Part shown: in pieces, positions 7,949 to 16,843 of the stretch | Numbering within the stretch: the first letter of the stretch is position 1 | Layout of the letters: each line of letters opens with the position of its first letter | Program-made: the position numbers and the translations under genes | Notes under the pieces: generated by a model | Database searches by the model: none | Seen by the model: the letters and a program-made list of their open reading frames with translations, nothing else | What the model was told of the DNA's origin: nothing | NCBI GenBank assembly: GCA_017405465.1 | Contig: JAFRAJ010000043.1 | Coordinates: forward strand, 17,232 to 81,231 | Origin: Oscillospiraceae bacterium | Lineage (GTDB): Bacteria > Bacillota > Clostridia > Oscillospirales > Ruminococcaceae | Reading direction: 5' to 3' | DNA length: 64,000 bases

Positions 7949-8512
7949 GTGACCGATAAACAAATAATAAGAGAGACAGGGAAAAAGGCCAGACGCGGGA
8001 TGAGACCGGAGGACAGAGATGACGCTTCCCGCGTTATAGTTCAGCGTATTATACAGACGACTACTTTCAGAAACGCCGAGACGATCATGATCTATAATGC
8101 TATGCCGGATGAGGTGGATATCACATCGTTATCGGAGATGCCTGAAGCTAATGGTAAGATCATCTGTTATCCGCACGTATTGGGAAAAGGGCATATGAAA
8201 GCCGTGTTTCCGTCAGGTGAGGATGACTGGATAGAGGGCGAATATGGGATACGCGAACCGAACCCTGAAACTTCAAAAGAAATATGCCCAGAAGAGATTG
8301 ACTTGATACTCTGTCCATGTACAGCATTCGATGAGAACGGGGGCAGGATGGGAATGGGAGGAGGATACTATGACAGATATCTGCCTCTTTGCCGGCATGC
8401 GGTTATTGGAGCTGTAGCTTTTGAAACACAGAAAGTCCCCTCCGTTCCGATGGAAGAGCACGACATCAGGATGGAACTGATTTTCACAGAAAAAGCGGTT
8501 TACAAATCATAA
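7949..8512 (+). CDS. 5-formyltetrahydrofolate cyclo-ligase
   Basis: Converts 5-formyl-THF to 5,10-methenyl-THF using ATP, in the cytoplasm. Seen: ILCPCTAFDENGGRMGMGGGYYDRYL, the family signature with the GMGGGYYDRYL nucleotide/substrate loop, and an N-terminal KARRGM basic segment. I place the start at GTG 7949 (AAGGGAG/GAAAGG upstream), giving 187 residues, the usual length. The frame is open further up to an ATG at 7838 (224 residues), but that extension has no similarity I recognise. Single gene, closed by the strong hairpin at 8558. Confidence 0.9.
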   Translation: MTDKQIIRETGKKARRGMRPEDRDDASRVIVQRIIQTTTFRNAETIMIYNAMPDEVDITSLSEMPEANGKIICYPHVLGKGHMKAVFPSGEDDWIEGEYGIREPNPETSKEICPEEIDLILCPCTAFDENGGRMGMGGGYYDRYLPLCRHAVIGAVAFETQKVPSVPMEEHDIRMELIFTEKAVYKS

Positions 8513-8557
8513 GGAACATTTATATATTTAGCTTTTTTTGTTCGTTAATTACTGATA

Positions 8558-8597
8558 CCAGAAAAAAGGTCAGCAGACATGCTGACCTTTTTTCTGG
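8558..8597 (+). terminator. Rho-independent terminator
   Basis: A perfect 18-bp stem (8558-8575 with 8580-8597), loop GACA, with six T inside the 3' arm; it closes the cyclo-ligase gene. Confidence 0.85.
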
Positions 8598-8778
8598 TCA
8601 CTGCTTGAAAATGACTGAATGTAGAATCTGTTCCGCTATAGCAGAGACTATACTTCAGTTTCGTGTGTTATCATATTAAAAGACAATAAATATAGAAATG
8701 CACTCACAGTATTCCGAACATCAGACCATATCTGGAATAGTTTGTGGAAAGCGGTAATACAGGAAAACAGACGTCACG

Positions 8779-10125
8779 ATGGAAAACACATATACAGTCA
8801 AGGATATACTAAAGATCTCAATACCTATAATGATTGAGGATGTTCTCCGCACATTGGTAGGTACAGTAAATACATTTACTCTAAGCCGAGTGTCAGACAG
8901 TGCTTCTGCTGCTGTGGGTGTGACTAATCAGATATTGAATGTAGTACTTCTGATCTCGGTCATGATCTCTGCCGGTGCCGGCATCATCGAGAACCAGATA
9001 CTTGGAGCGGGAAAAGAGCGTGAGAGCAGTAGGATAATGATGAACAGTCTTTCTCTTGCAGGTGTCCTGGGTATCCTTAGCAGCACTCTTACTGTGGTTT
9101 TTGCCAAGGAGTTTGTAGCATTTATGGGACTGGCAGAAGAACTGCGCAGTGATGGAGAGACATATCTCAGGATAGTAGGGCTCTCGTGTGTTTTTCAGTT
9201 CCTGGGTACGATGTTGTCGACTCATTTCCGCAGTCACAACAGTTCTTTGACACCGACAATAATAGTAGTTCTGTCTAACGTGATAAACTTCGTGGGATCA
9301 ACTCTGGTCCTGAATGAGAAAGCAGGAAACCTTACCGGAGTGAGAGGCATCGCTCTGATGAGACTCATTTCGGAGATCACAGGTACAGTGATCCTGCTGA
9401 TACTGTTCTCTCGACAAAAGTGGGGTCAGCAGCTGAGAGATCTCTTCTCTATCGATACAGGAATGACCGGAAGGATTCTTACCGTCGGGATAATGGCCAG
9501 CATGGAAAGAGTCTGTTTCATTATCGCTCAGATGCTGACAACACGGTTCATTACAGATCTGCCCATTGAGGTCCTGTCAGCTAAAGTCTACGTACAGACC
9601 TTAAGCGAGTACCCAAATCAGTTCGGTGTTTCGATCGGAAGAGCGGCTCAGATATTGAGCGGGCACAGCATTGGCGCAGGGAAACTTGATGAAGCGCATA
9701 AACTGATAAGAAAAGCTTATTTCACCGCACTTTGTTTTGATATACCTGGATGCATCTTATGCCGTCTGTTCGCAAATCAGCTGGTTGGTCTATTCACCCA
9801 GTCGCAGGAGATAATAGAGATAGCCAAACTGCTCCTTACGATTGACATTATCACGGGAGCTGCAAGGAGCCTTAACCATTCATTCTCATTCGGCCTTAAG
9901 AGTGCCGGATATGTACTCAAGCCGATGATAATCAATTTCTTCTCGATCTGGATGATAAATGTAGGACTTGGTTATCTTTGCACTATAACACTCGGAATGG
10001 GAATAGTCGGTCTGTGGATAGGCCAGTCGACAGAGGAGTGGTTCAGAGGCTTGATGAACTGTATTCAGTGGGAGAGGAAAGTCTGGCAGAAGGATGCCGG
10101 AAAACTCTCGCATGAGAATAGATAA
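8779..10125 (+). CDS. MATE family efflux transporter
   Basis: 448-residue membrane protein with about 12 hydrophobic segments in two similar halves, of the MATE/MOP fold (NorM/DinF-like). Such proteins export cationic drugs or metabolites with Na+ or H+. Early segments read ISIPIMIEDVLRTLVGTVNTF and later LTRFITDLP..SAKVYVQTLSEYPNQ. No specific substrate can be inferred. The ribosome binding site is weak (AGGAAAA well upstream), so expression may be low or the start may be imperfect. It precedes an aldolase gene with a 39-base gap; no functional link is obvious. Confidence 0.85.
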   Translation: MENTYTVKDILKISIPIMIEDVLRTLVGTVNTFTLSRVSDSASAAVGVTNQILNVVLLISVMISAGAGIIENQILGAGKERESSRIMMNSLSLAGVLGILSSTLTVVFAKEFVAFMGLAEELRSDGETYLRIVGLSCVFQFLGTMLSTHFRSHNSSLTPTIIVVLSNVINFVGSTLVLNEKAGNLTGVRGIALMRLISEITGTVILLILFSRQKWGQQLRDLFSIDTGMTGRILTVGIMASMERVCFIIAQMLTTRFITDLPIEVLSAKVYVQTLSEYPNQFGVSIGRAAQILSGHSIGAGKLDEAHKLIRKAYFTALCFDIPGCILCRLFANQLVGLFTQSQEIIEIAKLLLTIDIITGAARSLNHSFSFGLKSAGYVLKPMIINFFSIWMINVGLGYLCTITLGMGIVGLWIGQSTEEWFRGLMNCIQWERKVWQKDAGKLSHENR

Positions 10126-10164
10126 TTGATAGTAACTGTTAATGATTAGAAAGGATCAAGAAAA

Positions 10165-11007
10165 ATGTACACTCGGGTAAGAGATCTTCTTGCACTTGGG
10201 AAGAAGAACAACGCATGTATCCTTGCTTTTGACTGTGCCGATGTAAATATGATCAGATCTGTATGTTATGGTGCACAAAAGGCTAGAAAGCCTGTCATCA
10301 TGATGCTTCATCCGACAGCAACGCTGAAAAACGTACTGCCGTTTTCAGTTTTCGCACATACTGCAAAATACTTTGCGAATCAAGTCGATGTTCCTGTTGG
10401 GCTCCATCTGGACCACTGCAGTGACTTTGACGAGATTTGCAGAGCGATTCATGACGGATTTGACTCTGTCATGGCGGACGGGTCTATTCTACCGTTTGAA
10501 GAGAACGTGGCTTTCACAAGTAAAGTGGTCGAAGTTGCAAAGAACTTCGATGTCGATGTAGAAGGAGAACTGGGCCATGTAGGAACTGCTGCAGAATCAG
10601 ACGAGTATTCCAAGAAGGAAATGTTCACTAAGCCTTCAGAGGTGACTGAATTCACTGCAAGGACTGGAGTCACGTCTCTGGCTGTTTCCTTTGGAAGCGC
10701 ACATGGGCTGTATAAATATCCGCCAAAGCTGGATATTGACCATCTCAAGGAACTGCAGGCAGCTACGGATACACCTCTTGTCCTGCACGGTGGCACCGGA
10801 ATAGATGATGATCAGCTTAAAGCTGCTTTTGCCAATGGTATCAACAAGATCAATATAGGAACAGAATTCTACATGCTGAATACACGGCTCAACAAAGAAT
10901 TCTATGCCCAGGAAGACTTTGTACCCTACACTTATCCTGACTACATAGTTCCGGTTCTCACTGACTACATTGCAAGAAGACTTGAACTGTGTACAGTAAC
11001 TCTGTAG
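10165..11007 (+). CDS. Class II fructose-bisphosphate/tagatose-bisphosphate-type aldolase
   Basis: 280-residue zinc aldolase. Motifs in order: PVGLHLDHCSDFDE (about 76-89, catalytic Asp and zinc His), MADGSILPFEENV, DVDVEGELGHVG (zinc Glu), LAVSFGSAHGLY (zinc His) and LVLHGGTG (zinc His), then INIGTE for phosphate binding. AAAGGATC precedes the ATG. Compared with GatY/FbaA the usual MIDGS is MADGS. The natural substrate may be a ketose bisphosphate or another ketol phosphate. Stop is TAG, useful evidence that TAG is a normal stop here. The following EamA gene is 25 bases downstream and may be co-transcribed. Confidence 0.88.
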   Translation: MYTRVRDLLALGKKNNACILAFDCADVNMIRSVCYGAQKARKPVIMMLHPTATLKNVLPFSVFAHTAKYFANQVDVPVGLHLDHCSDFDEICRAIHDGFDSVMADGSILPFEENVAFTSKVVEVAKNFDVDVEGELGHVGTAAESDEYSKKEMFTKPSEVTEFTARTGVTSLAVSFGSAHGLYKYPPKLDIDHLKELQAATDTPLVLHGGTGIDDDQLKAAFANGINKINIGTEFYMLNTRLNKEFYAQEDFVPYTYPDYIVPVLTDYIARRLELCTVTL

Positions 11008-11032
11008 AAGATATTATTCCGGAGGATTATCC

Positions 11033-11458
11033 ATGATCTCATACATCTGGCCGATCGCATTAGTTGTTCTCTCAAATGTGATATATCAGATCTGCGCAAA
11101 GTCTATCCCACAGGAGATGAGCCCGTTGGCATCTCTGACGATTACGTATCTTATTGGTGCGGTCGTAAGTGCTATCCTTTATTTTGCAACAGGATCAGCT
11201 GGAAACCTGTTTAAAGAATACGGAAAGCTGAACTGGGCTCCAGTGGTTCTGGGTATAGTGATAGTCGGTCTGGAGGTTGGTATGACATGTGCCTATAAAG
11301 CTGGCTGGCAGGTAAGCACTTTATTCATTGCTCAAAGTGCCTTTCTTGCAGTGGCTCTGTTGTTTGTGGGCTATTTCATGTATCATGAACCGGTAACCTG
11401 GAATAAACTGATAGGTGTAGTAATCTGTCTGATAGGGCTTGTTTTTATCAACAGATAA
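11033..11458 (+). CDS. Single-domain EamA/DMT-type membrane protein
   Basis: 141 residues with four to five hydrophobic helices, equal to one half of a normal ten-helix EamA transporter; small relatives work as dimers (SMR-like). The C-terminal HEPVTWNKLIGVVICLIGLVFI is the typical EamA end. GGAGGATTATCC precedes the ATG, and it follows the aldolase closely, so the two may be an operon for import or export of a small metabolite. Substrate unknown. Confidence 0.75.
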   Translation: MISYIWPIALVVLSNVIYQICAKSIPQEMSPLASLTITYLIGAVVSAILYFATGSAGNLFKEYGKLNWAPVVLGIVIVGLEVGMTCAYKAGWQVSTLFIAQSAFLAVALLFVGYFMYHEPVTWNKLIGVVICLIGLVFINR

Positions 11459-11496
11459 AACTTCAAATTCTTCAAAAGTGTAAACATATAGAAGAA

Positions 11497-11524
11497 AATC
11501 TCCTTTTCGTCAGAAAAGGAGATT
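11497..11524. terminator. Terminator between convergent genes
   Basis: A perfect 12-bp stem (11497-11508 with 11513-11524), loop GTCA. The T-rich side (TTTTCTTC) is on the minus strand, so it chiefly ends the minus-strand gene at 11529, and may also stop the EamA transcript. Confidence 0.75.
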
Positions 11525-11528
11525 GTTG

Positions 11529-12278
11529 CTATAAGCAGAAAGGATTTTCCGTTTGCACCTCGCTTATAAGCTGCTGAAGCGAACCGATCTGTTCTTCATC
11601 ACCGCAGGCGATGAAATAACAGCCGCCTTCTGCGCCGCAGACACCTCCGCTGCCGAGGATCTCTGCAGAAATACCGGTAAGATCTTTGATGGCATCCAGC
11701 TCTGTGTATGCTCTGCCGGGCAACGGAAGGAATTTGAGTCCAGATGCTTCCGGAGAATTGCAAATGTCTGAGAGTTCCTTGAGACGTTTTGTGACCCTCT
11801 TTTCTACTCCGACCGGTACTATCAGCTGTACTCTTCTTCCGTAAACGGCAGTAAGCACGGGACCGGCTGTGCCGATGTTGTCACTGCCGAGAAGGACACC
11901 GGCTTGTGCCTCATCAAGATTGACAGCATTTGCTCCTTTGAAAATCAGGTCTCCTTTTTTCAGATCTGCACAAGCGTCATACACAGTGAGGCCACGTAGC
12001 CATTCACCATTTCTGATCACCACATCTCCTATTGATTCTACTGGTGTGTATTTGAACCCTTTTGGCACAGTGATCCCTCTGAAAAAGCCTCTTTTGTCAA
12101 AACCTTCTGTTTGACCGATGGATCTAAGAAGTTCCTCAGCGACAGCAGCATTTGTAGTACCGCCTATGATCAGTATCGTTCCGCTTTTCAGAGCTTTCTT
12201 TACCTCTGGCAGCTGTGAAATGCTCTTTGCAATAAGTCTTTTCCCTGAAGCAGGTGTCAGAAAGAATTGTATCGTCAT
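11529..12278 (-). CDS. Conserved protein of unknown function (glycine-rich Rossmann-like)
   Basis: 249 residues, soluble. I do not recognise a named family. Visible features are IIGGTTNAAVAEELL near residue 36, LFKGANAVN..AGVLLGSDNIGTAGPVL in the middle, LIVPVGVEKRV, and GSGGVCGAEGGCYFIACG near the end. The glycine loops and TTNA segment resemble the NagB/RpiA/CoA-transferase-like fold, which would suit binding of a phosphorylated or CoA ligand; this is a guess. The ATG at 12276-12278 is chosen because GGAGCAAGCAAT precedes it; upstream frame to 12389 is low-complexity and unsupported. Single gene with its own terminator. Confidence 0.6.
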   Translation of the reverse strand: MTIQFFLTPASGKRLIAKSISQLPEVKKALKSGTILIIGGTTNAAVAEELLRSIGQTEGFDKRGFFRGITVPKGFKYTPVESIGDVVIRNGEWLRGLTVYDACADLKKGDLIFKGANAVNLDEAQAGVLLGSDNIGTAGPVLTAVYGRRVQLIVPVGVEKRVTKRLKELSDICNSPEASGLKFLPLPGRAYTELDAIKDLTGISAEILGSGGVCGAEGGCYFIACGDEEQIGSLQQLISEVQTENPFCL

Positions 12279-12490
12279 ATTGCTTGCTCCTTTATTCTTT
12301 TTTCTAAAAGTATAACATGGTGTTGTTAAGCAGCATCTGCCAATCATCCTGAAGCGAGAAATGCAGTAAATGTGAATGAATCGTAACATTATGCTTCACA
12401 TTTTTACCAAAAAGTATTAAGATTGGTGTATGTCAATAGTGCGGAATTGCCTAGTTTAGAAGAAGTGTGTTCCGCGGAAAGGAAAACAAG

Positions 12491-13636
12491 ATGAATATTC
12501 CAAAAGAGTTTTTAGACAACCAAGTCTTTGATGCGCGTCCTTTGGGCTTCAACCGTCAGCTTATCCCCAATATGATCAATGGCGGAAAACACGGCGACGC
12601 CAATATCGGTTATAAGGTATATCCGGACGGAAAGGTCTGGGTCTCCCTCTATGGACCGACAGCAAAAGAGGTGACAGCCGGATATCCGGATAACATGGTC
12701 AATCTTGAGCTTCAAGAAGACGGAATGTGGACCGGAACCATCCAGTATGATGAGCCAGGCCAGAAACAGCTCATCTTCTATGTGGACGGAGTAAGGATCG
12801 TTAACCCGCTGGCACCCATCAGCTATGGTTGGGGTTATGCCATCAACTACATTGAGATTCCGGACACCGATCAGGATTATCTCCTGATAAAGGATGTCCC
12901 ACACGGTACAGTGTCACAGGAGTATTTCTTCTCCAAGGTAACAGGCGAGTGGGAAAGCTGCTATGTATATACTCCTCCTAAATACAGAGATGACCTGGAT
13001 ACCAAATATCCTGTGTTCTACCTGCAGGATGGCGGCGGTGAGAATGAGACCGTCTGGGTACACCTCGGAAAGATCAACTTCATCATGGACAATCTCCTTG
13101 CTGAAGGAAAAGCAGTTCCGTTCATCGTCGTTATGAACAATGCTATGATGCAGGTCAATACTGACGGTAACCCGCATCTCGACACCAGCAAGTATAATGA
13201 CATGCTTCTGGAAGACTGCATCCCGTTCATCGAATCCCACTATCGTGCAATTCCTGACAAGAAGGCACGCGCAATCGGTGGTCTTTCAATGGGATCCCTG
13301 CTGTCCGGAGAGATGATCATGAAGCACTATGATGTTTTCGGATCTGCAGGCCTGTTCACCGGTTATACATATCCAACAGTCATGGGTGGTGGAAGGGACC
13401 AGTCCGAGCAGCTCAAACCTCTCGACGACGCTGAAACCTGGAACCGCGAAGTCAACCCGTTCTTCGGAGCTATAGGAGACCATGAGGTATCTCTGCCGCT
13501 GTTCGAGAAGGAGCGTGAATACTGCAAAGAGAAGGGAATCAACTATATCCAGAAGATTTATCCCGGATATCATGAATACAGAGTCTGGAGAGCTGCATTC
13601 CATGATTATGCTCAGATCGTATTCAGGAATCTTTAA
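12491..13636 (+). CDS. Cytoplasmic carbohydrate-esterase-like protein (Fes/CE1 type)
   Basis: 381-residue alpha/beta-hydrolase with an N-terminal ~100-residue immunoglobulin-like domain (GYKVYPDGKVWVSLYGP onward, resembling the CBM48/E-set domain of Fes and CE1 esterases) and a C-terminal esterase domain. The nucleophile Ser lies in IGGLSMGSLLSG; GDHEVS supplies a plausible acid and GYHEYRVWRAAFHDY the His. No signal peptide, so it acts inside the cell, likely on ester-linked (acetyl or feruloyl) sugar fragments, or it is a Fes-like trilactone esterase; the sugar-degrading neighbours favour the former. Start ATG 12491 follows AAAGGAAAAC; an in-frame ATG at 12467 has poorer support. Confidence 0.75.
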   Translation: MNIPKEFLDNQVFDARPLGFNRQLIPNMINGGKHGDANIGYKVYPDGKVWVSLYGPTAKEVTAGYPDNMVNLELQEDGMWTGTIQYDEPGQKQLIFYVDGVRIVNPLAPISYGWGYAINYIEIPDTDQDYLLIKDVPHGTVSQEYFFSKVTGEWESCYVYTPPKYRDDLDTKYPVFYLQDGGGENETVWVHLGKINFIMDNLLAEGKAVPFIVVMNNAMMQVNTDGNPHLDTSKYNDMLLEDCIPFIESHYRAIPDKKARAIGGLSMGSLLSGEMIMKHYDVFGSAGLFTGYTYPTVMGGGRDQSEQLKPLDDAETWNREVNPFFGAIGDHEVSLPLFEKEREYCKEKGINYIQKIYPGYHEYRVWRAAFHDYAQIVFRNL

Positions 13637-13669
13637 TCGTTGATTATTTGTAACAGATAAGATAAAAAG

Positions 13670-13699
13670 AATGGGGCTGCGGTCAACTGCAGCCCCATT
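13670..13699 (+). terminator. Rho-independent terminator
   Basis: An 11-bp stem (13670-13680 with 13689-13699) and 8-base loop, followed by TTTG; it ends the esterase gene. A TATAAT at 13748-13753 just beyond may be the -10 of the next gene, but no good -35 is present. Confidence 0.8.
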
Positions 13700-13799
13700 T
13701 TGTAGCCTTGTATTTTGTCAGTTCTCGTGTACAAGGAAAGTCTTGTCTATAATAGTATTAGAAGTGACCAGGTATCGTGCATTTTCGGGGAGGCCTCAG

Positions 13800-14951
13800 A
13801 TGAATCTATTGATACACGATCTTGATAATAGTGAATGGGAAAAGATAAAAAGTGAGTACGACGGATGGGATATAGTAACGGCTGATGACGGAATCAGACC
13901 GTGCATCGGTTGTTTCAGCTGCTGGGCGAAGACTCCTGGAGAATGTGTGCTTAAAGACGGGTTCAACCAGATGGGGCAGAAGATCCATACTGCAGACAGT
14001 GTCACCGTGATCAGCCGGTACACCTACGGAGGGTTTTCCGGGAAGGTTAAGAATATCTTCGACAGAAGTCTTGGATACGTACTGCCGCAGTTTGAACTGT
14101 CTTCCGGTGAAACACATCACAAAAAAAGATATGAAGAAGATAAGGAATTTACATTCATTTTCTACGGGAATGAGCTCACAGAAGAGAAGAAAGCCAGTGC
14201 TAAAAGGTATGTAGAGGCGGTATGTGCGAACGTCCGCAGTCATGTAAAGGAAGTGATCTTCAGGGAAACTGCCGAATGGGGGAAGAAGATACAGAGAGAA
14301 TGCGATCCCGCTGAAGGTCCAGAGAAAACTGCGATACTAGTCGCAAGTATGCGTGGAATGTCAGGAAACACCGGAAAACTTGCACAAAAGCTGATCTCAC
14401 AGTTAAGTGAGACACCTGATATCATGGAGCTTAAGAATTATCTGAATGATCTAAGCGGATTGGTAAGCACTTTGGAGAAATATAGTACTCTTCTGCTTAG
14501 CATGCCTTTGTATGTGGATGGGATCCCGTCTCAGATGATCCGGCTGTTAGAAAGATTTGAAAGTGAATATACCGGCAGAAAGAAAAAAATATATCTAATA
14601 AGCAACATGGGGCTGTATGAGAGCAGTCAGCTGGGAAATCTGTTTGAGTCAGTGAAACAGTGGTGTACGGTCATGGGATTTGATTACTGCGGAGGCGTGG
14701 GTATAAGTGCCGGAGAATTGATAGGCGTACTGATGCAGTATCTTCCATTCAGGTTCGGGTTCACAAGCAAGATCGCAAGAACAATAGATAGGCTTGCTGA
14801 AGCTATAAGAGAAGGATCAAATACAGAAGATATCTTTGCGGAACCGGTTATGTTCCCAAGGATGCTGTTCATGCTTATTGCCAATTACAGCTGGAACGTC
14901 AACGCCAGAAAGAACGGAATCAAACCGGCAGAGCTGTACCGCCGACTGTAG
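13800..14951 (+). CDS. Tandem flavodoxin-like (NADPH-dependent FMN reductase type) protein
   Basis: 383 residues with two flavodoxin-like halves. The first (1 to ~165) has PCIGCFSCWAKTPGECVLKDG (about 36-56), the cysteine pattern of FMN-reductase/iron-sulfur flavoprotein relatives, but its N terminus lacks the usual GSPR..GNT phosphate loop. The second starts at TAILVASMRGMSGNTGKLA with a good FMN phosphate loop and ends with helices. Probably an FMN-binding oxidoreductase in the cytoplasm; partner unknown. Start is ATG 13800 with GGGGAGG six bases upstream; the open frame back to 13671 runs through the preceding terminator and is not coding. Stop is TAG. Confidence 0.7.
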   Translation: MNLLIHDLDNSEWEKIKSEYDGWDIVTADDGIRPCIGCFSCWAKTPGECVLKDGFNQMGQKIHTADSVTVISRYTYGGFSGKVKNIFDRSLGYVLPQFELSSGETHHKKRYEEDKEFTFIFYGNELTEEKKASAKRYVEAVCANVRSHVKEVIFRETAEWGKKIQRECDPAEGPEKTAILVASMRGMSGNTGKLAQKLISQLSETPDIMELKNYLNDLSGLVSTLEKYSTLLLSMPLYVDGIPSQMIRLLERFESEYTGRKKKIYLISNMGLYESSQLGNLFESVKQWCTVMGFDYCGGVGISAGELIGVLMQYLPFRFGFTSKIARTIDRLAEAIREGSNTEDIFAEPVMFPRMLFMLIANYSWNVNARKNGIKPAELYRRL

Positions 14952-14975
14952 TATTCTTAAATTTGAAATAAAATA

Positions 14976-15005
14976 GTCTGCTGATCATACATGTTCAGCA
15001 GACTT
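14976..15005. terminator. Terminator between convergent genes
   Basis: A perfect 10-bp stem (14976-14985 with 14996-15005), loop of 10, then TTTGTCTTTT on the plus strand. It ends the flavoprotein gene and may also serve the convergent minus-strand gene. Confidence 0.75.
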
Positions 15006-15023
15006 TGTCTTTTGAAATGAAAC

Positions 15024-15890
15024 TCAGATTGATTCAAGGTATGTCTTCTCTATGCGTTTAAGAAAACTAAAGTCGAATTCTCTGTCCCTGCCTTCAGTCA
15101 TAGAAGCTACTTCATCGGATGGGAAACTTTCACAAGGAATAAAACGATAAAAACGGAACAGATTAAGTTCCCGATCGGAATTCTTTGGAGGGATCACAGC
15201 AACAGGAGCAAACAGCGCTTTTTTGCCTCCCTTAAGAACGATATGCGCTACTACGGTCATGGAAGGATGTACGTAATCTCCGATTATCTCACTTTGCCTT
15301 GTAGCGGAAGGAGCTATAAACACCACACCCTTCTTCTCTGAAATGGATTTAAGTTCCTTGATATATCTTCTGTCGAACACCATTTTGAGGAACTGGATAT
15401 CGGACAGTCTGTCCTCATCATTTTTAAACAGTTTATTCAGTTTCTCCTCTGTTGCAGGAGTCAGCATGGGAGTCATATGGATACCAAGTCTTGTAAGCTG
15501 CGGGATCACGCCTACCATGGATTCATACCATGGGAGATTTACTGGAAACAGGAATTCGCGTTCAGGATAGCAGTCAAAACCGATAGGCAGAAGTCTGCAT
15601 ACTTCACCAAGAGACGGATGATTGAAACCTATGACTACAGTTCCGTCACTATCAGGCAGTATGCCTTCGAGCTTTGATGGAGCAGCACTTCTGATTATGA
15701 AGGAAGCCCTCTTTCTGAGATTTCTGTCATCTTTGGTCAGACAGCACATTTTGATATAGAAGGAGCACAGCCTTCCGACAGGTTTCATCTCCTTTTTGAG
15801 ATTAGAAGCACCGAGTGCTTCCAAAATAGAAAGAGACCCGGAATCAAGGAGCGCATTGATTTCTTTGCCTGTATAGTCTTTTAACTGCAT
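15024..15890 (-). CDS. Putative PlsC-like acyltransferase
   Basis: 288 residues. GTVVIGFNHPSLGEVCRLLPIG (about 83-104) resembles the NHxxxxD/E catalytic motif of glycerolipid acyltransferases, here NHPSLGE, and VVFIAPSATRQSE (about 189-201) resembles the downstream FPEGTRS-type motif. There is no clear transmembrane helix. It would transfer an acyl chain to a lysophospholipid-like acceptor at the membrane face, but the match is loose and I would not rule out another fold. Monocistronic; the upstream 155-base gap to the KDPG aldolase gene holds divergent promoters that I cannot place with confidence. Confidence 0.45.
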   Translation of the reverse strand: MQLKDYTGKEINALLDSGSLSILEALGASNLKKEMKPVGRLCSFYIKMCCLTKDDRNLRKRASFIIRSAAPSKLEGILPDSDGTVVIGFNHPSLGEVCRLLPIGFDCYPEREFLFPVNLPWYESMVGVIPQLTRLGIHMTPMLTPATEEKLNKLFKNDEDRLSDIQFLKMVFDRRYIKELKSISEKKGVVFIAPSATRQSEIIGDYVHPSMTVVAHIVLKGGKKALFAPVAVIPPKNSDRELNLFRFYRFIPCESFPSDEVASMTEGRDREFDFSFLKRIEKTYLESI

Positions 15891-16045
15891 TATCAGATTC
15901 TTCTTCTTGTATTATTCGTTTGGTGTACCGACAACAGTACAATTATTCACTATTTTATTCTGGCGGTCAACGTGATGGTACTGACTATTTATCGGATCTT
16001 GTGAGAAAATAGAAAAGGATAGAACGAATAACTGAGGGCGGAAAC

Positions 16046-16699
16046 ATGGAAGGGAAAGACATGCTTACTGAGAGATTTTATGAGATTGGAATAGTACCGG
16101 TGATAGTGATGGAAGATCCGGAAGATGCTGAAAAACTTGCGGATGTGCTCTGCAAAGGAGGACTTCCGTGTGCGGAGGTCACTTTCAGGACTGCTGCTGC
16201 GGCAGAAGTGATAAGAAGGATGAAAAAAGCACGTCCGGATATGCTGGTAGGTGCCGGAACTGTCCTTAAGCCGTCTCAGGTAGACAGCGCAGCAGAAGCC
16301 GGAGCAGAGTTCATCGTTTCACCGGGTATCAATCCAGCAACAGTAGAATACTGCATAGGTAATAATATTCCGATAATACCTGGGACGCAGACACCGAGTG
16401 AGATGGAACTGGCTCTGAGCTTTGGTCTTGAGACAGTGAAGTTCTTTCCGGCTGAACCTGCAGGAGGCCTCACTATGATAAAGGCGGTAGCCGCTCCGTT
16501 TACATCCCTTAGATTCATGCCGACAGGAGGGATCAATGCACAGAACGTGTCTGCATATCTGGAATATGAGAGGATCCTCGCCTGCGGCGGAAGCTGGATG
16601 GTGTCAGGAGATCTGCTGAGAACAGGCAACTTTGACGAGATCCTCAGAAGAACTGAAGAGGCTGCATCGATAGTCAGAAGATACAGAAAAGCAGACTGA
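16046..16699 (+). CDS. eda: KDPG/KHG aldolase (2-dehydro-3-deoxy-phosphogluconate aldolase)
   Basis: Class I aldolase splitting 2-keto-3-deoxy-6-phosphogluconate to pyruvate and glyceraldehyde 3-phosphate (or 4-hydroxy-2-oxoglutarate). 217 residues, the standard length. CAEVTFRT (catalytic Glu), GAGTVLKPSQV, SPGINP, IPGTQTPSE, TVKFFPAEPAGG with the Schiff-base Lys, and FMPTGGIN are all present. GAGGGCGG precedes the ATG. It probably serves uronate or hexonate breakdown, in keeping with the glycosidases nearby, though no kdgK or uxuA is in the window. Ends at a good terminator. Confidence 0.95.
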   Translation: MEGKDMLTERFYEIGIVPVIVMEDPEDAEKLADVLCKGGLPCAEVTFRTAAAAEVIRRMKKARPDMLVGAGTVLKPSQVDSAAEAGAEFIVSPGINPATVEYCIGNNIPIIPGTQTPSEMELALSFGLETVKFFPAEPAGGLTMIKAVAAPFTSLRFMPTGGINAQNVSAYLEYERILACGGSWMVSGDLLRTGNFDEILRRTEEAASIVRRYRKAD

Positions 16700-16715
16700 T
16701 GATTTTTGCTTAATT

Positions 16716-16746
16716 GAAGATCCGGACACATGAGATCCGGATCTTC
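16716..16746 (+). terminator. Rho-independent terminator
   Basis: A perfect 11-bp stem (16716-16726 with 16736-16746) followed by TTGGTTT; ends the KDPG aldolase gene. Confidence 0.8.
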
Positions 16747-16843
16747 TTGGTTTCAGACCGTCTTTCATATATAAAACTTTAATATTTGTAAGATATAATT
16801 ATTAAATCGTCTCAGATACTAACGAAAGATGCAGGGGAGAATC

